Source: DATJBC01 sp035515515 (GTDB lineage: Bacteria; Actinomycetota; Acidimicrobiia; Acidimicrobiales; UBA8190). Taken from it: DNA of 5,302 nucleotides. How positions within the stretch are numbered: position 1 is the first letter of the stretch; every line of letters starts with the position of its first letter. The translations under genes were made by a program, and so were the position numbers. The stretch is taken from the NCBI GenBank assembly GCA_035515515.1, contig DATJBC010000019.1, forward strand, positions 1-5,302, read 5' to 3'. The notes below the pieces were generated by a model. The model saw only the letters and a list, made by a program, of their open reading frames with translations, was not told the origin of the DNA and did not search any database. Shown here in pieces: positions 1 to 5,302 of this stretch.

Positions 1-117
1 CGGCTCGAGCGCACCGCCCGCCACGCCCAGATCAACACCTTCGGGGGGGGCGTGAACGAGATCCAGCGCGAGATCGTGGCCATGGCCGGCCTGGGCATGA
101 CCCGGGCGGCGCGGTGA
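1..117 (+). CDS. Acyl-CoA dehydrogenase, C-terminal end only (partial, probably FadE29/ChsE2-like)
   Basis: Only the last 38 codons and the TGA stop (115-117) are in the window; the gene continues upstream. The visible tail carries an FGGGVNEIQRE block, the C-terminal signature of acyl-CoA dehydrogenases (compare YEGTxxIQR of medium-chain enzymes), followed by a short AGLGMTR tail. The position of the medium-chain catalytic Glu is Gly here, so any catalytic base must be elsewhere, as in isovaleryl-CoA dehydrogenase-type enzymes where it lies on an earlier helix. The stop overlaps the GTG start of the chsH2-like gene by 4 bases, so the two are probably translationally coupled. Immediate adjacency to chsH2 matches fadE29 (ChsE2) in the M. 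tuberculosis igr operon, where it would be the flavoprotein partner of a FadE28-like subunit. The family is firm; the FadE29 assignment is inferred from context because most of the protein is unseen. Confidence 0.85.
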   Translation, partial: RLERTARHAQINTFGGGVNEIQREIVAMAGLGMTRAAR

Positions 118-1121
118 GCGCCCCGGTGCGCGACCCCGAGGAGCTGTACCGCACGCTGGCCGCCTTCGAGGGACGCTCGAGCGGCCCGCCCACCGAGGCG
201 CGCGACGAGGTCAACCAGGCGATGATCCGCCACTGGACCGACGCCATGGGCGACCACAACCCGGTCTACACCGACGACGAGGCGGCGCGGGCCAACGGCT
301 TCCCCGGCGTGGTGGCGCCCCCCACCATGCTCCAGGCCTGGATCATGCGCGGCTACCGCGCCCCCGGCGACGTCGACCCCCTGGGCTCGGGGGTGGGCGC
401 CGTGCAGCAGGAGCTCTTCGGCCTCCTCGACGCGGCCGGCTTCACGTCGGTGGTGGCCACCAACTGCGAGCAGGCCTACGACCGCCCCGTGGTGCTCGGC
501 GACCGCCTGGCGGTGTCGTCGGTGATCGAGTCGGTCTCCCCCGAGAAGCACACCGCCCTGGGCGACGGCCACTTCGTCACCACCCGCTCGGAGTACACCG
601 ACCACAACGGCGAGCGGGTGGCCACGATGCGCTTCCGCATCCTTCGCTTCCGGCCCCGCCCCGCCCCGGCCGGCGCCGCGCAGCACGACGGCGCCGCGCC
701 CCGGCCGCTTCGGCCCCGTCCCGCCATCACCCAGGACATCGCGTTCTTCTTCGACGGCGTGCGCCGGGGCGAGCTGCTCATCCAGCGCTGCACGTCCTGC
801 GGCACGCTGCGCCACCCGCCCCGCCCCGCCTGCGCCCGGTGCGGCTCCTTCGAGTGGGACACCGTCACGTCCAGCGGCCGGGGCACCGTCTACAGCTACG
901 TGGTGGTGCACCATCCCCAGGTGCCCGGCTTCGACTACCCGCTGCCCATCGCCGTGGTGGAGCTCGAGGAGGGCACGCGGCTGGTGGCCGACCTCGTGGG
1001 CGTCGACCCCGCGGCGGTGCGGGTGGACATGCCCGTGACGGTGGAGATGGTGGCCGTCGACGACGAGCTCACGCTGCCCATGTTCCGCCCCGCGGCGGCA
1101 GGCGCTGGAGCCACGTCCTGA
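114..1121 (+). CDS. chsH2: ChsH2-like protein: MaoC-type (hot-dog) domain fused to a DUF35 zinc-ribbon/OB-fold domain
   Basis: 335 residues, starting at the GTG that overlaps the upstream TGA (GTGA). Residues about 30-178 form a MaoC/FAS1-type dehydratase domain with a GDHNPVY motif (46-52) and an APPT motif (68-71). At the usual hydratase His position after the Asp there is Asn49, so this half probably does not carry the catalytic dyad. Residues 180-204 are an Arg/Pro/Ala-rich linker. Residues about 205-330 are DUF35: a zinc ribbon with Cys226, Cys229, Cys240 and Cys243 (two CxxC pairs), then an OB fold. In M. tuberculosis, ChsH2 (about 311 aa) pairs with ChsH1 to hydrate the C3 side-chain enoyl-CoA of cholesterol, while its DUF35 domain binds Ltp2 and is needed for the aldolase step. 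The neighbours here are exactly those partners. The linker may account for much of the extra length. The family call is secure; substrate is inferred from context. Confidence 0.92.
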   Translation: MSAPVRDPEELYRTLAAFEGRSSGPPTEARDEVNQAMIRHWTDAMGDHNPVYTDDEAARANGFPGVVAPPTMLQAWIMRGYRAPGDVDPLGSGVGAVQQELFGLLDAAGFTSVVATNCEQAYDRPVVLGDRLAVSSVIESVSPEKHTALGDGHFVTTRSEYTDHNGERVATMRFRILRFRPRPAPAGAAQHDGAAPRPLRPRPAITQDIAFFFDGVRRGELLIQRCTSCGTLRHPPRPACARCGSFEWDTVTSSGRGTVYSYVVVHHPQVPGFDYPLPIAVVELEEGTRLVADLVGVDPAAVRVDMPVTVEMVAVDDELTLPMFRPAAAGAGATS

Positions 1122-2278
1122 TGGACTTCGCCTTCACCGACGAGCAGCAGGCGGTGGCGGAGGCCGCCCAGGCGGTGTTCGCCGGCATGGCCGGGACCGA
1201 GCGCGTGGCCGAGGTGGAGCGCAGCGCCGATCGCTTCGACGACGCCCTGTGGGGGGAGCTGGCCAAGGCGAACCTCCTCGGGCTGGCGGTCCCCGAGGAC
1301 CAGGGCGGGTCGGGCCTGGGCATCACCGAGCTGTGCCTCCTCCTCGAGCAGCAGGGACGGGCCGTGGCGCCCGTGCCGGTGTGGGCCACCACGGTGCTCG
1401 GGGCCCTGCCCATCGCCCGCTTCGGCAGCGCGCCCCAGAAGGAGCGGTGGCTGCCGGGGGTGGTCTCCGGGGAGCTGCGCCTGTCCGCCGCCCTCAACGA
1501 GGTGTCCTCCGGCGCGGCGTCGCCCGCGGCGCTGCGGGCCGAGCGCGCCGGGGACGGCTGGCGCCTGCACGGTACGGCGCACGCCGTCCCCCAGGCGCAC
1601 CTCAGCGCGGCGGTCCTCGTCCCCGCCGTGCCCGTCGGCGACCCGGGTCGGCTGCTCGTGGCCCTGGTGGACCCCGCCGGGGCGGGTGCCACCCTCGAGC
1701 GGGCCCTCACCACCGACCGCCAGGTGCACCCCCACCTGCACCTCGACGGCGCCGCCGTCGAGGCCGGGGCGGTGCTGGCCGGGCCCGACGAGGGCGCCGC
1801 CGCGGTCACCTGGATGCTCGAGCACGCCCGCACCGGGCTGTGCGCGCTGCAGCTGGGGGTGACCGAGGAGGCGGTGCGCCGGGCGGCCGCCTACCTCAAC
1901 CAGCGCCACCAGTTCGGCCGCCCCCTGTCGTCGTTCCAGGGGACCATGCTGCGGGCCGCCGACGCCTACATCGATAGCGAGGCCATCCGCGTGACCACGT
2001 GGCAGGCGGCGTGGCGCCTGGACACGGGACGGCCCGCGGCCGAGGCCGTGGCCGTGGCGCACTGGTGGGCGTCGGAGGCCGGCCAGCGGGTGGTGCACGC
2101 CACCCAGCACCTCCACGGGGGGCTGGGCGCCGACGTCGAGTACCCCATCCACCGCTACTTCCTGTGGGGCAAGCAGATCGAGCTCATGCTGCAGGGGCCG
2201 AGCGCCGAGCTGGCCCGCCTGGGGGCCATGGTGCGCGCCGACCTGGGGGCGGGCGTGGGCACCGGGGTGTCGCCGTGA
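1121..2278 (+). CDS. chsE1: Acyl-CoA dehydrogenase family protein, probable FadE28/ChsE1-like partner subunit
   Basis: 385 residues. The ATG at 1121 shares one base with the upstream TGA (TGATG), with a GGAG ribosome site at 1107-1110. A longer reading from 839 would only extend into chsH2. The N-terminal helical domain covers about 5-115, the beta domain 120-225 and the C-terminal helical domain 230-375. FAD/dimer motifs are kept in the last domain: RHQFG at 262-266, HGG at 332-334, then an EYPIHRYFLW stretch. The middle domain is degenerate: the usual TEPxxGSD loop reads NEVSSGAAS and the WI(T/S)NG strand is lost. The medium-chain catalytic Glu position is Gln358, and the isovaleryl-type position appears to be Ala236. 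Known steroid enzymes of this kind (ChsE1-ChsE2) are alpha2beta2 tetramers with only two active sites. I infer this is the non-catalytic partner of the dehydrogenase ending at 117, acting on 3-oxo-4-pregnene-20-carboxyl-CoA. The subunit name is less certain than the family. Confidence 0.88.
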   Translation: MDFAFTDEQQAVAEAAQAVFAGMAGTERVAEVERSADRFDDALWGELAKANLLGLAVPEDQGGSGLGITELCLLLEQQGRAVAPVPVWATTVLGALPIARFGSAPQKERWLPGVVSGELRLSAALNEVSSGAASPAALRAERAGDGWRLHGTAHAVPQAHLSAAVLVPAVPVGDPGRLLVALVDPAGAGATLERALTTDRQVHPHLHLDGAAVEAGAVLAGPDEGAAAVTWMLEHARTGLCALQLGVTEEAVRRAAAYLNQRHQFGRPLSSFQGTMLRAADAYIDSEAIRVTTWQAAWRLDTGRPAAEAVAVAHWWASEAGQRVVHATQHLHGGLGADVEYPIHRYFLWGKQIELMLQGPSAELARLGAMVRADLGAGVGTGVSP

Positions 2279-2727
2279 GCGCCGCCCGGGCCGACACGCT
2301 CGCCTTCGAGTCGCTGTCGGTGGGCGACGCCCTCCCCGAGCTCGTGCTCCCGCTGTCGCGCACCTTCATCGTGGCCACCGCCATCGCCTCGCGCGACTAC
2401 CAGGACGTGCACCACGACCCCGGCCTGGCGGTGGACCGGGGGTCGGAGGACATCTTCATGAACATCCTCACCACCAACGGGCTCGTGGGCCGCTTCGTCA
2501 CCGACTGGTCCGGGCCCGGGGCCCGCATCGAGTCGGTGTCCATCCGCCTGGGGGCGCCCAACTACCCGGGCGACACCATGACCCTCACGGGGTCGGTGGC
2601 CGCGCTGGAGCCCGGCGACGGGCGGGGGACCGTGGACGTGGCGGTGCGCGGCGCCAACAGCCGCGGCGACCACGTGACGGGCACGGTGCGCGTCTCGCTG
2701 CCCCGCGCCGGCGCGGGCGGGTCGTGA
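2275..2727 (+). CDS. chsH1: ChsH1-like MaoC-family enoyl-CoA hydratase subunit
   Basis: 150 residues from a GTG start at 2275 that overlaps the upstream stop as GTGA. It is a single hot-dog domain (about 16-145). The hydratase-2-type motif RDYQDVHHD is at residues 40-48, giving an Asp41/His46 pair five residues apart, the same spacing as the Asp29/His34 dyad reported for M. tuberculosis ChsH1 (129 aa). Following segments such as DIFMNILTTNGLV and VTDWSGP also resemble that protein as I recall it. The 12-residue offset is an N-terminal extension; a GTG at codon 16 (2320) is a possible shorter start, but the stop overlap favours 2275. It should form a complex with ChsH2 and supply the active site that adds water to the steroid C-22 enoyl-CoA, making the 17-hydroxy acyl-CoA used by Ltp2. 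The gene ends 7 bases before ltp2. Confidence 0.93.
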   Translation: MSAARADTLAFESLSVGDALPELVLPLSRTFIVATAIASRDYQDVHHDPGLAVDRGSEDIFMNILTTNGLVGRFVTDWSGPGARIESVSIRLGAPNYPGDTMTLTGSVAALEPGDGRGTVDVAVRGANSRGDHVTGTVRVSLPRAGAGGS

Positions 2728-2734
2728 GGCGGCC

Positions 2735-3931
2735 GTGAGCGCACGCGCCGCCCGGCGGCACAGCTTCGCGGGCACCACCGCCATCAGCGGGATCGGTGCG
2801 ACCGAGTTCTCCAAGGAGTCGGGGCGCAGCGAGCTGCGCCTGGCGTCGGAGGCGGTACGGGCCGCCCTCGACGACGCCGGCCTCACGGCGGGGGACGTGG
2901 ACGGCATGGTCACCTTCTCGGCCGACACCAACCCCGAGATCGAGGTGGCCCGCACCCTCGGCATGGGCGACCTGACGTTCTTCAGCCGCATCCACTACGG
3001 CGGTGGCGCGGCGTGCGCCACCGTGCACCAGGCCGCCATGGCCGTCTCGAGCGGCGTGGCCGACGTGGTGGTGTGCTACCGGGCCTTCAACGAGCGCTCG
3101 GGGCACCGCTTCGGCACGGGCGTGCAGGGCCGCCCCCCGGCCCCCACGGCCGAGAGCGCCCAGTTCGCCTGGTACGCGCCCCAAGGCCTGCTCACCCCGG
3201 CGTCGTGGGTGGCCATGTTCGCCCAGCGCTACCTGCACGCGGCGGGTGCCACCACCGAGGACTTCGGGCGGGTGGCGGTGGCCGACCGCGCCTTCGCGGC
3301 GACCAACCCGGCGGCGTGGTTCTACGGCAAGCCCATCACCTTGGAGGACCACCAGGCGTCGCGCTGGATCGTGGAGCCGCTGCGCCTGCTCGACTGCTGC
3401 CAGGAGTCCGACGGCGGGCAGGCCATCGTGGTCACCAGCCTGGAGCGGGCCCGCCACGGTGCGCACCCGCCCGTGGTCATCGAGGCGGCCGCCCAGGGCT
3501 CGGGGGCCCAGCAGGACATGATGACGTCGTACTACCGCGACGACATGACACGGCTCCCCGAGATGGGGGTGGTGGCCCGCCAGCTGTGGGAGACGTCGGG
3601 CCTCGGCCCCGACGACGTGCAGTGCGCCGTGCTCTACGACCACTTCACCCCGTTCGTGCTGTACCAGCTCGAGGAGCTTGGCTTCTGCGCCTGGGGAGAG
3701 GCCAAGGAGTTCCTGCGCGACGGGCACATCGGCCCGGGGGGCAAGCTCCCCACCAACACCCACGGCGGCCAGCTGGGCGAGGCTTACATCCACGGCATGA
3801 ACGGCATCGCCGAGGGCGTGCGCCAGGTGCGGGGCAGCGCCGTCAACCAGGTCGACGACGTCGACCACGTGGTGGTCACGGCGGGCACGGGCGTGCCCAC
3901 CAGCGGGCTGGTGCTGGGCGCCGACCGCTGA
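2735..3931 (+). CDS. ltp2: Ltp2-like steroid side-chain aldolase (thiolase fold, SCP-x/lipid-transfer family)
   Basis: 398 residues from a GTG at 2735, with a short GAGG ribosome site (2726-2729) overlapping the chsH1 stop. The sequence is a thiolase-like, two-lobed protein of the SCP-x/Ltp branch, beginning properly around SGIGATEFSK (residues 18-27). The oxyanion-hole histidines of thiolases are tyrosines here: Tyr301 in YDHFTPF (normally HDxF) and Tyr351 in GGQLGEAYIHG (normally GHPxG). Their 50-residue separation equals that of Tyr-294/Tyr-344 described for Thermomonospora curvata Ltp2, the proposed base and acid of the aldolase. The C-terminal thiolase Cys is missing (TAGTGVPTSG). With the DUF35 domain of ChsH2, Ltp2 cleaves 17-hydroxy-3-oxo-4-pregnene-20-carboxyl-CoA into androstenedione and propionyl-CoA. 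A database label of acetyl-CoA acetyltransferase or lipid transfer protein would mislead. Cys94 lies near the thiolase nucleophile position. Confidence 0.93.
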   Translation: MSARAARRHSFAGTTAISGIGATEFSKESGRSELRLASEAVRAALDDAGLTAGDVDGMVTFSADTNPEIEVARTLGMGDLTFFSRIHYGGGAACATVHQAAMAVSSGVADVVVCYRAFNERSGHRFGTGVQGRPPAPTAESAQFAWYAPQGLLTPASWVAMFAQRYLHAAGATTEDFGRVAVADRAFAATNPAAWFYGKPITLEDHQASRWIVEPLRLLDCCQESDGGQAIVVTSLERARHGAHPPVVIEAAAQGSGAQQDMMTSYYRDDMTRLPEMGVVARQLWETSGLGPDDVQCAVLYDHFTPFVLYQLEELGFCAWGEAKEFLRDGHIGPGGKLPTNTHGGQLGEAYIHGMNGIAEGVRQVRGSAVNQVDDVDHVVVTAGTGVPTSGLVLGADR

Positions 3932-3943
3932 GCGACGCCGGCA

Positions 3944-3961
3944 CGGCGCGCCGAGATCTCG
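3944..3961. promoter_or_regulatory. Two adjoining palindromes before the hydrolase gene (possible operator)
   Basis: The 34-base spacer after ltp2 contains two perfect 10-bp palindromes that share two bases: CGGCGCGCCG (3944-3953) and CGAGATCTCG (3952-3961). The second ends five bases before the ATG at 3966. Palindromes of this size can bind a dimeric repressor or can arise by chance in DNA this rich in GC; the AT-containing second one is the less expected. No clear -35 element is visible. A weak -10-like CACAAT (3962-3967) would place a transcript start near the ATG at 3975. Function is unproven. Confidence 0.25.
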
Positions 3962-3965
3962 CACA

Positions 3966-4709
3966 ATGGTGCCCATGGCAAGGAGGCCGGTGGTCCTCGT
4001 GCACGGGGCGTGGCACGGCGCGTGGTGCTGGGAGCCGGTCCTGGCGGCCCTGGTCGGCCGGGGCGTGGAGGCCGTGGCGGTCGAGCTCCCCGGCCACGGG
4101 GCCGACCCCGGGCCCCTGCGCGACCTCCACGGCGACGCCGCACGGGTGCGCGCCGTCCTCGACGGCCTGGACGGCCCCGCCGTGCTGGTGGGCCACTCCT
4201 ACGGGGGCGTGGTCATCACCGAGGCCGGGGCGCACCCCAACGTGGCCCATCTCGTCTACATCGCCTCGTTCAACCTCGACGCCGGCGAGTCGGCCATGAG
4301 CGCGGCCGTCGCCGAGACCGAAGCGGCCTCCATCGACCACTCGGGCCGTCCCGACGCCCTGTCGTTCGTGCGCGACGAGGGGGACGGCAGCACCACCATC
4401 GACCCCGAGGGGGCGCGGGTCCTCTTCTACAACGACTGCCCGCCCGAGGTGGCCGACTGGGCCGTGGCCCGGCTGGGACGCCAGCCCATGGAGACCCTGT
4501 CGCAGTGCCCGGCGGCCGTGGCGTGGCGGGAGCGGCCCTCCACCTACGCCCGGTGCACCAAGGACAACATCGTCCACCCCGAGCTCCAGCGCGTGCTGGC
4601 CGCCCGGGCCACCCACAGCGTCGAGTGGCCGACCGGCCACTCGCCCTTCCTCAGCCGGCCCGAGCTCGTCGCCGACCTGCTGGCGGGGCTCGCCGCCGGC
4701 GGGGCCTAG
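3966..4709 (+). CDS. Alpha/beta hydrolase, plant methylesterase/hydroxynitrile-lyase-like family
   Basis: 247 residues from ATG 3966, or 244 from ATG 3975 (start MARRPVVLVHG). Neither has a convincing ribosome site; the shorter one matches the usual family N-terminus and could be leaderless. The fold is clear: the oxyanion-hole stretch HGAWHGAWCWEPV begins at residue 14, the nucleophile elbow GHSYGG has Ser78, the acid is probably Asp200 in CTKDNIVHP, and the base is probably His225 in TGHSPFLSRP (numbering from 3966). HGAWHGAWCW, CTxD and the late H-P-x-LSxP block resemble methylesterases, hydroxynitrile lyases and bacterial EstC-type esterases. It is a single domain without signal peptide or membrane segment, so cytoplasmic. 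It lies 34 bases after ltp2 on the same strand and may be cotranscribed, but it is not part of the canonical igr set. The substrate cannot be read from the sequence; an ester or thioester made in steroid breakdown is only a guess. Confidence 0.9.
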   Translation: MVPMARRPVVLVHGAWHGAWCWEPVLAALVGRGVEAVAVELPGHGADPGPLRDLHGDAARVRAVLDGLDGPAVLVGHSYGGVVITEAGAHPNVAHLVYIASFNLDAGESAMSAAVAETEAASIDHSGRPDALSFVRDEGDGSTTIDPEGARVLFYNDCPPEVADWAVARLGRQPMETLSQCPAAVAWRERPSTYARCTKDNIVHPELQRVLAARATHSVEWPTGHSPFLSRPELVADLLAGLAAGGA

Positions 4710-4719
4710 CCCGAGGCCC
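4702..4719. terminator. GC-rich hairpin between convergent genes (possible bidirectional terminator)
   Basis: GGGCCT (4702-4707) and AGGCCC (4714-4719) are perfect inverted repeats around a 6-base loop, and G4701 with T4720 can add a G-U pair. The stem covers the TAG stop of the hydrolase (4707-4709) and ends exactly at the stop of the protease gene on the other strand (4720-4722). No T-run follows on either strand, so this would be a terminator without a U tract, a type often proposed in high-GC actinobacteria. Short GC stems are common here by chance; the position is the main support. Confidence 0.4.
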
Positions 4720-5302
4720 TCAGCCGACGAAGGTCTGCAGGTCCTGGGCGGCGTTGGGGTCGACGGGCTGGCTGGTGTTGAGGGGCGCGGCGCCGGCGTT
4801 GAAGGCCGAGGTGCCCGGCACGAGCTCCACGTTCGAGAACGACGAGTGGGCGTGCATGTAGGCGATCTCCATGCCGATGTCGCCGATGTTGTTGGTCACA
4901 CCCCCGGGGACGCCCACCCCCAGGGTGCTCAGGATGCCCAGGGCGTTGCCGTTGGCGTCCAGGAAGGCGCTGCCCGAGTCGCCCGGGATCCCCGGCGACA
5001 CCGTGAACACGGTGTGCGACCAGCCGTTGCCCACGTCGCCCTCGCTGATGCCCTCCTTGGGGCTCACCAGCGTGAGGCCGAGGCGGAGGATGGAGTTGCC
5101 GTAGGAGAAGACGCGCTCACCGAGCGACGTCCCGCCCGTGCTCACGCCGTCGGGGCCGCCCCATACGGGGATGGTCGGGTTGACCTCCCCCACATCGGCG
5201 GCGGCCACTTTGACCAGGGCCAGGTCGTTGTAGGCGCAGGTGTTGGCGTCGGCCTCGTGGTCCGCTTGCATCGTGGCCCACGAGCTGTAGACGAGGGTGC
5301 CG
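4720..5302 (-). CDS. Trypsin-like (S1 family) serine protease, 3' part (partial)
   Basis: The open frame on the minus strand reads without a stop from the window edge to the TGA at 4722-4720, giving 193 visible residues. The Met at 5271 is internal: the ten residues upstream (GTLVYSSWAT) continue the same frame, and the catalytic His and N-terminus should lie outside the window. The Asp of the triad is in NTCAYNDLALVKV (codon 5226-5224) and the nucleophile Ser in GIPGDSGSAF (codon 4977-4975), 83 residues later, as expected for a compact chymotrypsin-like domain. The segment after the active site (GNALGILSTL) is the usual final beta strand region, followed by a roughly 60-residue tail ending in QDLQTFVG. 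Such proteins are normally secreted, but the signal peptide would be off-window. Only one Cys is visible, in the NTC motif. It converges on the hydrolase gene with a 10-base gap and probably belongs to a separate unit unrelated to steroid breakdown. Substrate is unknown. Confidence 0.88.
   Translation of the reverse strand, partial: GTLVYSSWATMQADHEADANTCAYNDLALVKVAAADVGEVNPTIPVWGGPDGVSTGGTSLGERVFSYGNSILRLGLTLVSPKEGISEGDVGNGWSHTVFTVSPGIPGDSGSAFLDANGNALGILSTLGVGVPGGVTNNIGDIGMEIAYMHAHSSFSNVELVPGTSAFNAGAAPLNTSQPVDPNAAQDLQTFVG

Noticed and set aside
839..1120. Upstream extension of the second dehydrogenase from a GTG at 839
   Set aside because: The extra 94 residues are Arg/Gly-rich out-of-frame reading of the DUF35 region; ATG 1121 begins the normal MDFAFTDEQQ N-terminus and has a GGAG site.
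935..2152. 405-codon minus-strand frame opposite the second dehydrogenase
   Set aside because: Composition is Gly/Arg/His/Pro-rich without motifs, and it spans the junction of two well-supported plus-strand genes.
2735..3931. Reading the thiolase-fold gene as an acetyl-CoA acetyltransferase
   Set aside because: The catalytic histidine positions are tyrosine and the C-terminal Cys is missing, which argues against thiolase chemistry and for an Ltp2 aldolase.
2585..3976. 463-codon open frame on the minus strand opposite ltp2
   Set aside because: It is a shadow of ltp2 in very GC-rich DNA: its translation is low-complexity Arg/Gly/Ala/His/Val with no recognisable domain, while the plus strand shows clear family motifs.
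3013..4299. 428-codon plus-strand frame covering parts of ltp2 and the hydrolase
   Set aside because: Arg/Pro/Gly-rich reading in the wrong frame of two genes whose own frames carry catalytic motifs.
4871..5104. 77-codon plus-strand frame inside the protease gene
   Set aside because: It lies opposite the GDSG-containing protease frame and shows no motif of its own.
5269..5271. Met at 5271 as the true start of the protease
   Set aside because: The frame stays open to the window edge with family-like residues, and a trypsin-like protein starting here would lack its catalytic His.
1..5302. CRISPR arrays, insertion sequences, tRNA/rRNA or phage features
   Set aside because: I saw no regularly spaced direct repeats, transposase motifs, terminal inverted repeats or RNA gene signatures; nearly all bases are in ordinary coding genes.

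Overview
The window is a gene-dense, very GC-rich stretch (well over 70% GC by eye, with codon third positions almost all G or C). It looks chromosomal and actinobacterial. The GTG starts, 1- and 4-base gene overlaps and protein families all fit an actinomycete, possibly a deep lineage such as the Acidimicrobiia. The lineage is inference; no rRNA or other marker is present.

Bases 1-3931 (+ strand) are a tightly packed operon that I read as the igr-type steroid side-chain degradation cluster known from Mycobacterium tuberculosis (fadE28-fadE29-chsH2-chsH1-ltp2). Here the order is: 3' end of an acyl-CoA dehydrogenase (1-117), chsH2 (MaoC-like + DUF35, 114-1121), a second acyl-CoA dehydrogenase (1121-2278), chsH1 (MaoC-like hydratase, 2275-2727) and ltp2 (thiolase-fold aldolase, 2735-3931). 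In the M. tuberculosis pathway these proteins remove the last three carbons of the cholesterol side chain from 3-oxo-4-pregnene-20-carboxyl-CoA. An alpha2beta2 dehydrogenase (ChsE1-ChsE2) makes the enoyl-CoA, ChsH1-ChsH2 hydrates it, and Ltp2 with the DUF35 domain of ChsH2 performs a retro-aldol cleavage to androstenedione and propionyl-CoA. The key residues of hydratase and aldolase are visible. The order differs from M. tuberculosis: the FadE28-like gene lies between chsH2 and chsH1.

Bases 3932-3965 are a short spacer with two adjoining 10-bp palindromes. Next is an alpha/beta hydrolase of the plant methylesterase/hydroxynitrile-lyase type (3966-4709, +), which is not part of the canonical igr set and whose substrate is unknown.

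Bases 4720-5302 (- strand) are the 3' part of a trypsin-like (S1) serine protease running off the window edge. It converges on the hydrolase gene with only 10 bases between the stops, and a GC-rich hairpin (4702-4719) sits at that junction.

I do not see a previously undescribed system. The main interest is the reordered operon, an apparently non-catalytic second dehydrogenase subunit, and the thiolase-to-aldolase active-site replacement in Ltp2.
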